DNA of 64,000 nucleotides from Bacteroidota bacterium. GTDB taxonomy: Bacteria > Bacteroidota > Bacteroidia > Chitinophagales > Chitinophagaceae. The position numbers and the translations under genes were made by a program. Each line of letters starts with the position of its first letter. Position 1 is the stretch's first letter. The stretch is taken from contig CANGDH010000001.1 of assembly GCA_947452555.1 (NCBI GenBank), forward strand, positions 310,001 through 374,000, written 5' to 3'. Below are positions 62,119-64,000 of the stretch, piece by piece. Under the pieces are notes generated by a model. That model ran no database searches. It was not told the origin of the DNA and saw nothing but the letters and a program-made list of their open reading frames with translations.

Positions 62119-62146
62119 CAGCCACCCATTTTTCAATGAGGCGGCT
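62119..62146 (-). terminator. Terminator after fbaA
   Basis: On the minus strand AGCCGCCTCATTG...AATGGGTGGCT forms a stem with a wobble pair, followed by TGTTTAATTT, a loose T-rich tract. Confidence 0.6.
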
Positions 62147-62160
62147 ATTTAAAATTTTGA

Positions 62161-63228
62161 TTAAGCGTTTTTGTTGATACAGTTTAAGTCTTCAAAAGAT
62201 TGTTCTAATCTTTTAATAAATGACTCTTCTCCTTTTCTCAACCAAACTCTTGGATCGTAATATTTCTTATTCGGCTTTTCAGCTCCTTCAGGGTTTCCTA
62301 ATTGAGTCTGTAAATAAGCTTCATTCTTTTTGTAGTATCCTAAAACACCTTCCCAGAAAGCCCATTGCAAATCGGTATCTAAGTTCATTTTGATTGCACC
62401 ATATCCAATAGCTTCTCTAATTTGATTTTGAGGAGAACCAGAACCACCATGGAATACAAAGTATACTGGCTTAGGTGCAGTACCCATTGTTTTCTCAATA
62501 TGTACTTGGCTATTGTGTAAGATCTCAGGCTTTAATTCAACATTTCCTGGACTGTATACACCGTGTACATTACCGAAAGCTGCTGCAACCGTAAATAGAT
62601 TACCTACTTTACCTAATTCAGTATAAGCATAAGCAACGTGCTCAGGTTGTGTATATAACTTGTCGTTTTCAACACCACTGTTGTCAACTCCGTCTTCTTC
62701 ACCACCTGTAACACCTAATTCAATTTCAATACCCATTCCCAATGGAGCCATACGTTTGAAAAATTCTACAGATGTTTGAATATTCTCTTCAATTGGTTCT
62801 TCAGACAAATCCAACATATGTGAACTGAATAAAGGTTGACCATGTAATTTGTGATATTTTTCACTTTCGTCAATCAACGCACTAATCCATGGCAACCATT
62901 TTTTAGAAGCGTGGTCTGTATGTAAAATAACAGGAACGCCATAAAATTTAGCTACTTGATGTACGTGTAAAGCACCTGCAATAGCACCTTGAATATTTGC
63001 TTGCAAATTATCATTTGGCATACCTTTTCCTGCGATAAATTGAGCACCACCATTTGAAAATTGAATTATAATAGGAGAGTTCACTTTTGCTGCTGTTTCA
63101 ATAGCTGCATTAATAGTATCTGTTCCAGTGGTATTCACTGCTGGAATTGCAAAATTGTTTGCTTTTGCATCGTTATACAAAGTTTCCAATTCTTTGCCGA
63201 ATAAAACACCTGCTCTGTACTTGCTCAT
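62161..63228 (-). CDS. fbaA: Fructose-bisphosphate aldolase, class II
   Basis: The 355-residue protein has NFAIPAVNTTGTDTINAAIE, SNGGAQFIAGKGMP, zinc-binding VPVILHTDHASKKWLPWISA, IEIELGVTGGEEDGVDNSG and VFHGGSGSPQNQIREAIGYG. The E. coli FbaA-like length and the EIELGVTGGEEDG loop place it in class IIA. It splits fructose 1,6-bisphosphate in glycolysis and works in reverse in gluconeogenesis. A -7 element lies just upstream. Confidence 0.96.
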   Translation of the reverse strand: MSKYRAGVLFGKELETLYNDAKANNFAIPAVNTTGTDTINAAIETAAKVNSPIIIQFSNGGAQFIAGKGMPNDNLQANIQGAIAGALHVHQVAKFYGVPVILHTDHASKKWLPWISALIDESEKYHKLHGQPLFSSHMLDLSEEPIEENIQTSVEFFKRMAPLGMGIEIELGVTGGEEDGVDNSGVENDKLYTQPEHVAYAYTELGKVGNLFTVAAAFGNVHGVYSPGNVELKPEILHNSQVHIEKTMGTAPKPVYFVFHGGSGSPQNQIREAIGYGAIKMNLDTDLQWAFWEGVLGYYKKNEAYLQTQLGNPEGAEKPNKKYYDPRVWLRKGEESFIKRLEQSFEDLNCINKNA

Positions 63229-63246
63229 AGTTTATTATTTGAGTGA

Positions 63247-63254
63247 CAAATATA
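63247..63254 (-). promoter_or_regulatory. -7 promoter element for fbaA
   Basis: On the minus strand TATATTTG matches TAnnTTTG, 18 bases before the fbaA ATG. Confidence 0.5.
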
Positions 63255-63293
63255 CAAATTTAGACCCAAACAGACGTTAGCCTGTTAAGGGGT

Positions 63294-64000
63294 TTACATA
63301 AAACCTTTACTTCTCATCCAGTCGTCATTATATACTTTTCCAATATATCTGCTTCCATGATCGTGGAATATACAAACTACAATATCGCTAGGCTTTAAAC
63401 GGTCTTTTAACTGCATTAATCCTTGAATACAAGCACCTGCACTATAACCACAAAAAAGTCCTTCTTGCTTTGCCAAACTTCTTGTCATAACCGCTCCATC
63501 TTTATCAGATACTTGCACAAAATGATCAATAACGGACATGTCATAATTAGCTGGAACAAAATCCTCACCGAATCCTTCTGCAACATAAGGTTGAACATAA
63601 TTCATATCCACTTCGCCAGTTTCAAAATAATGGGTCAATAAAGAACCAATTGGATCCACAGCCCAAATTTGAATTGCTGGGTTTTGTTCTTTTAAATATT
63701 TAGCAGTTCCAGTGATAGTTCCACCAGTTCCAGCAGTACATATTAAATGTGTGATTTTGCCTTGGGTTTGATTCCAAATTTCAGGACCTGTAGTCTCATA
63801 ATGCGCAAGACGATTTGCTAGGTTATCATATTGATTAAAGAAATAGGAGTTTGGGATGTCTACTGCTAATTTTCGAGCAACTGAATAATAACTTGCAGGG
63901 TCTTCAGGCGCCACATTGGTAGGACAAACAATAACTTCGGCACCTACTGCACGAAGGATATCCATTTTCTCTTTGCTCTGTTTGTCGGTAGTGGTAAAAA
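63294..64000 (-). CDS. PLP-dependent cysteine synthase family protein, 5' end outside window
   Basis: The reading frame continues upstream of the ORF-track ATG to the window edge (TTTDKQSKEKMDILRAVGAE), so the true start and the PLP lysine lie beyond 64000. Visible parts include THLICTAGTGGTITGTAKYL (phosphate-binding glycine loop), WAVDPIGSLL, LFCGYSAGACIQGLMQL and the C-terminal HDHGSRYIGKVYNDDWM. This end matches cystathionine beta-synthase-like or cysteine-synthase-like enzymes without CBS domains. O-acetylserine sulfhydrylase and CBS activity cannot be told apart from this fragment. Confidence 0.88.
   Translation of the reverse strand, partial: FTTTDKQSKEKMDILRAVGAEVIVCPTNVAPEDPASYYSVARKLAVDIPNSYFFNQYDNLANRLAHYETTGPEIWNQTQGKITHLICTAGTGGTITGTAKYLKEQNPAIQIWAVDPIGSLLTHYFETGEVDMNYVQPYVAEGFGEDFVPANYDMSVIDHFVQVSDKDGAVMTRSLAKQEGLFCGYSAGACIQGLMQLKDRLKPSDIVVCIFHDHGSRYIGKVYNDDWMRSKGFM

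Noticed and set aside
1-64000. Mobile elements, prophage, tRNA or rRNA genes
   Set aside because: No transposase, integrase or phage gene is encoded, no intergenic gap is large enough or tRNA-like, and gene style is uniform across the window.

Overview
The window is an AT-rich, gene-dense piece of chromosome from a member of the Bacteroidota, most likely a Chitinophagales/Chitinophagaceae-type bacterium. The phylum call rests on several things in the sequence: a PorW/SprE-type gliding and type IX secretion lipoprotein, a DUF4270 lipoprotein, a TonB receptor with an N-terminal carboxypeptidase-regulatory-like domain, a GSCFA protein, a eukaryote-type SAICAR synthetase, and repeated TAnnTTTG (-7) promoter elements in place of sigma70 -10 boxes. 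Strong Shine-Dalgarno sequences are rare. The family-level placement is inference from overall gene style. I see no tRNA, rRNA, CRISPR array, prophage, insertion sequence or integrase.

Layout. 1-2741 (-): a large porW/sprE-like gene that runs off the left edge and is missing from the ORF track. 2839-4524 (+): an M23-N-terminus-like membrane protein, AtpZ, an AtpI-like protein and a SprT-like protein. 4629-11879: sucC, yceI, dinB, a subtilase, an ALDH7 dehydrogenase, rfaE2 and a flippase-like membrane protein. 12041-21129 (+): a degenerate GlgA-like protein and DUF4270, metK, Nudix, rlmB, GSCFA, penicillin acylase and a small membrane protein. 21294-32705: trhO, purC, a TonB receptor, pdhB, lepB, cdd, ogt, csaA, a SirB1-like protein and a desaturase. 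32950-40563: topA, an alpha/beta hydrolase, ferredoxin-iscX, kdsC-ubiA-maf, osmC and lipA. 40564-40805: a 24-bp tandem repeat followed by two near-perfect palindromes. 40799-51448: a sugar/glycogen locus. 51524-64000: a coiled-coil membrane protein, holA, ribF, purM, ftsE, smc, a small membrane protein, smpB, accD, fbaA and a partial cysteine-synthase-family gene.

How the genes work together. The clearest functional block is 40799-51448. A FucP-type sugar permease and a ROK sugar kinase are transcribed leftward. Facing the other way, glgA, glgC, an SLC45-like sugar transporter, an exported GH13 amylase and glgB form a tight array, which reads as alpha-glucan breakdown, uptake and conversion to glycogen. 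Most other genes are housekeeping: TCA cycle, SAM synthesis, purines, lipoate, topoisomerase, chromosome segregation, fatty-acid synthesis and glycolysis.

I did not find a convincing previously undescribed system. The best leads are the repeat/palindrome block beside the ROK gene, the catalytically degenerate GlgA-like protein paired with DUF4270, the ROK kinase lacking its zinc cysteines, and the apparent separation of the atp leader genes from the atp structural genes. Start sites were moved inward from the ORF-track starts where an ATG, family alignment or promoter made this more sensible.
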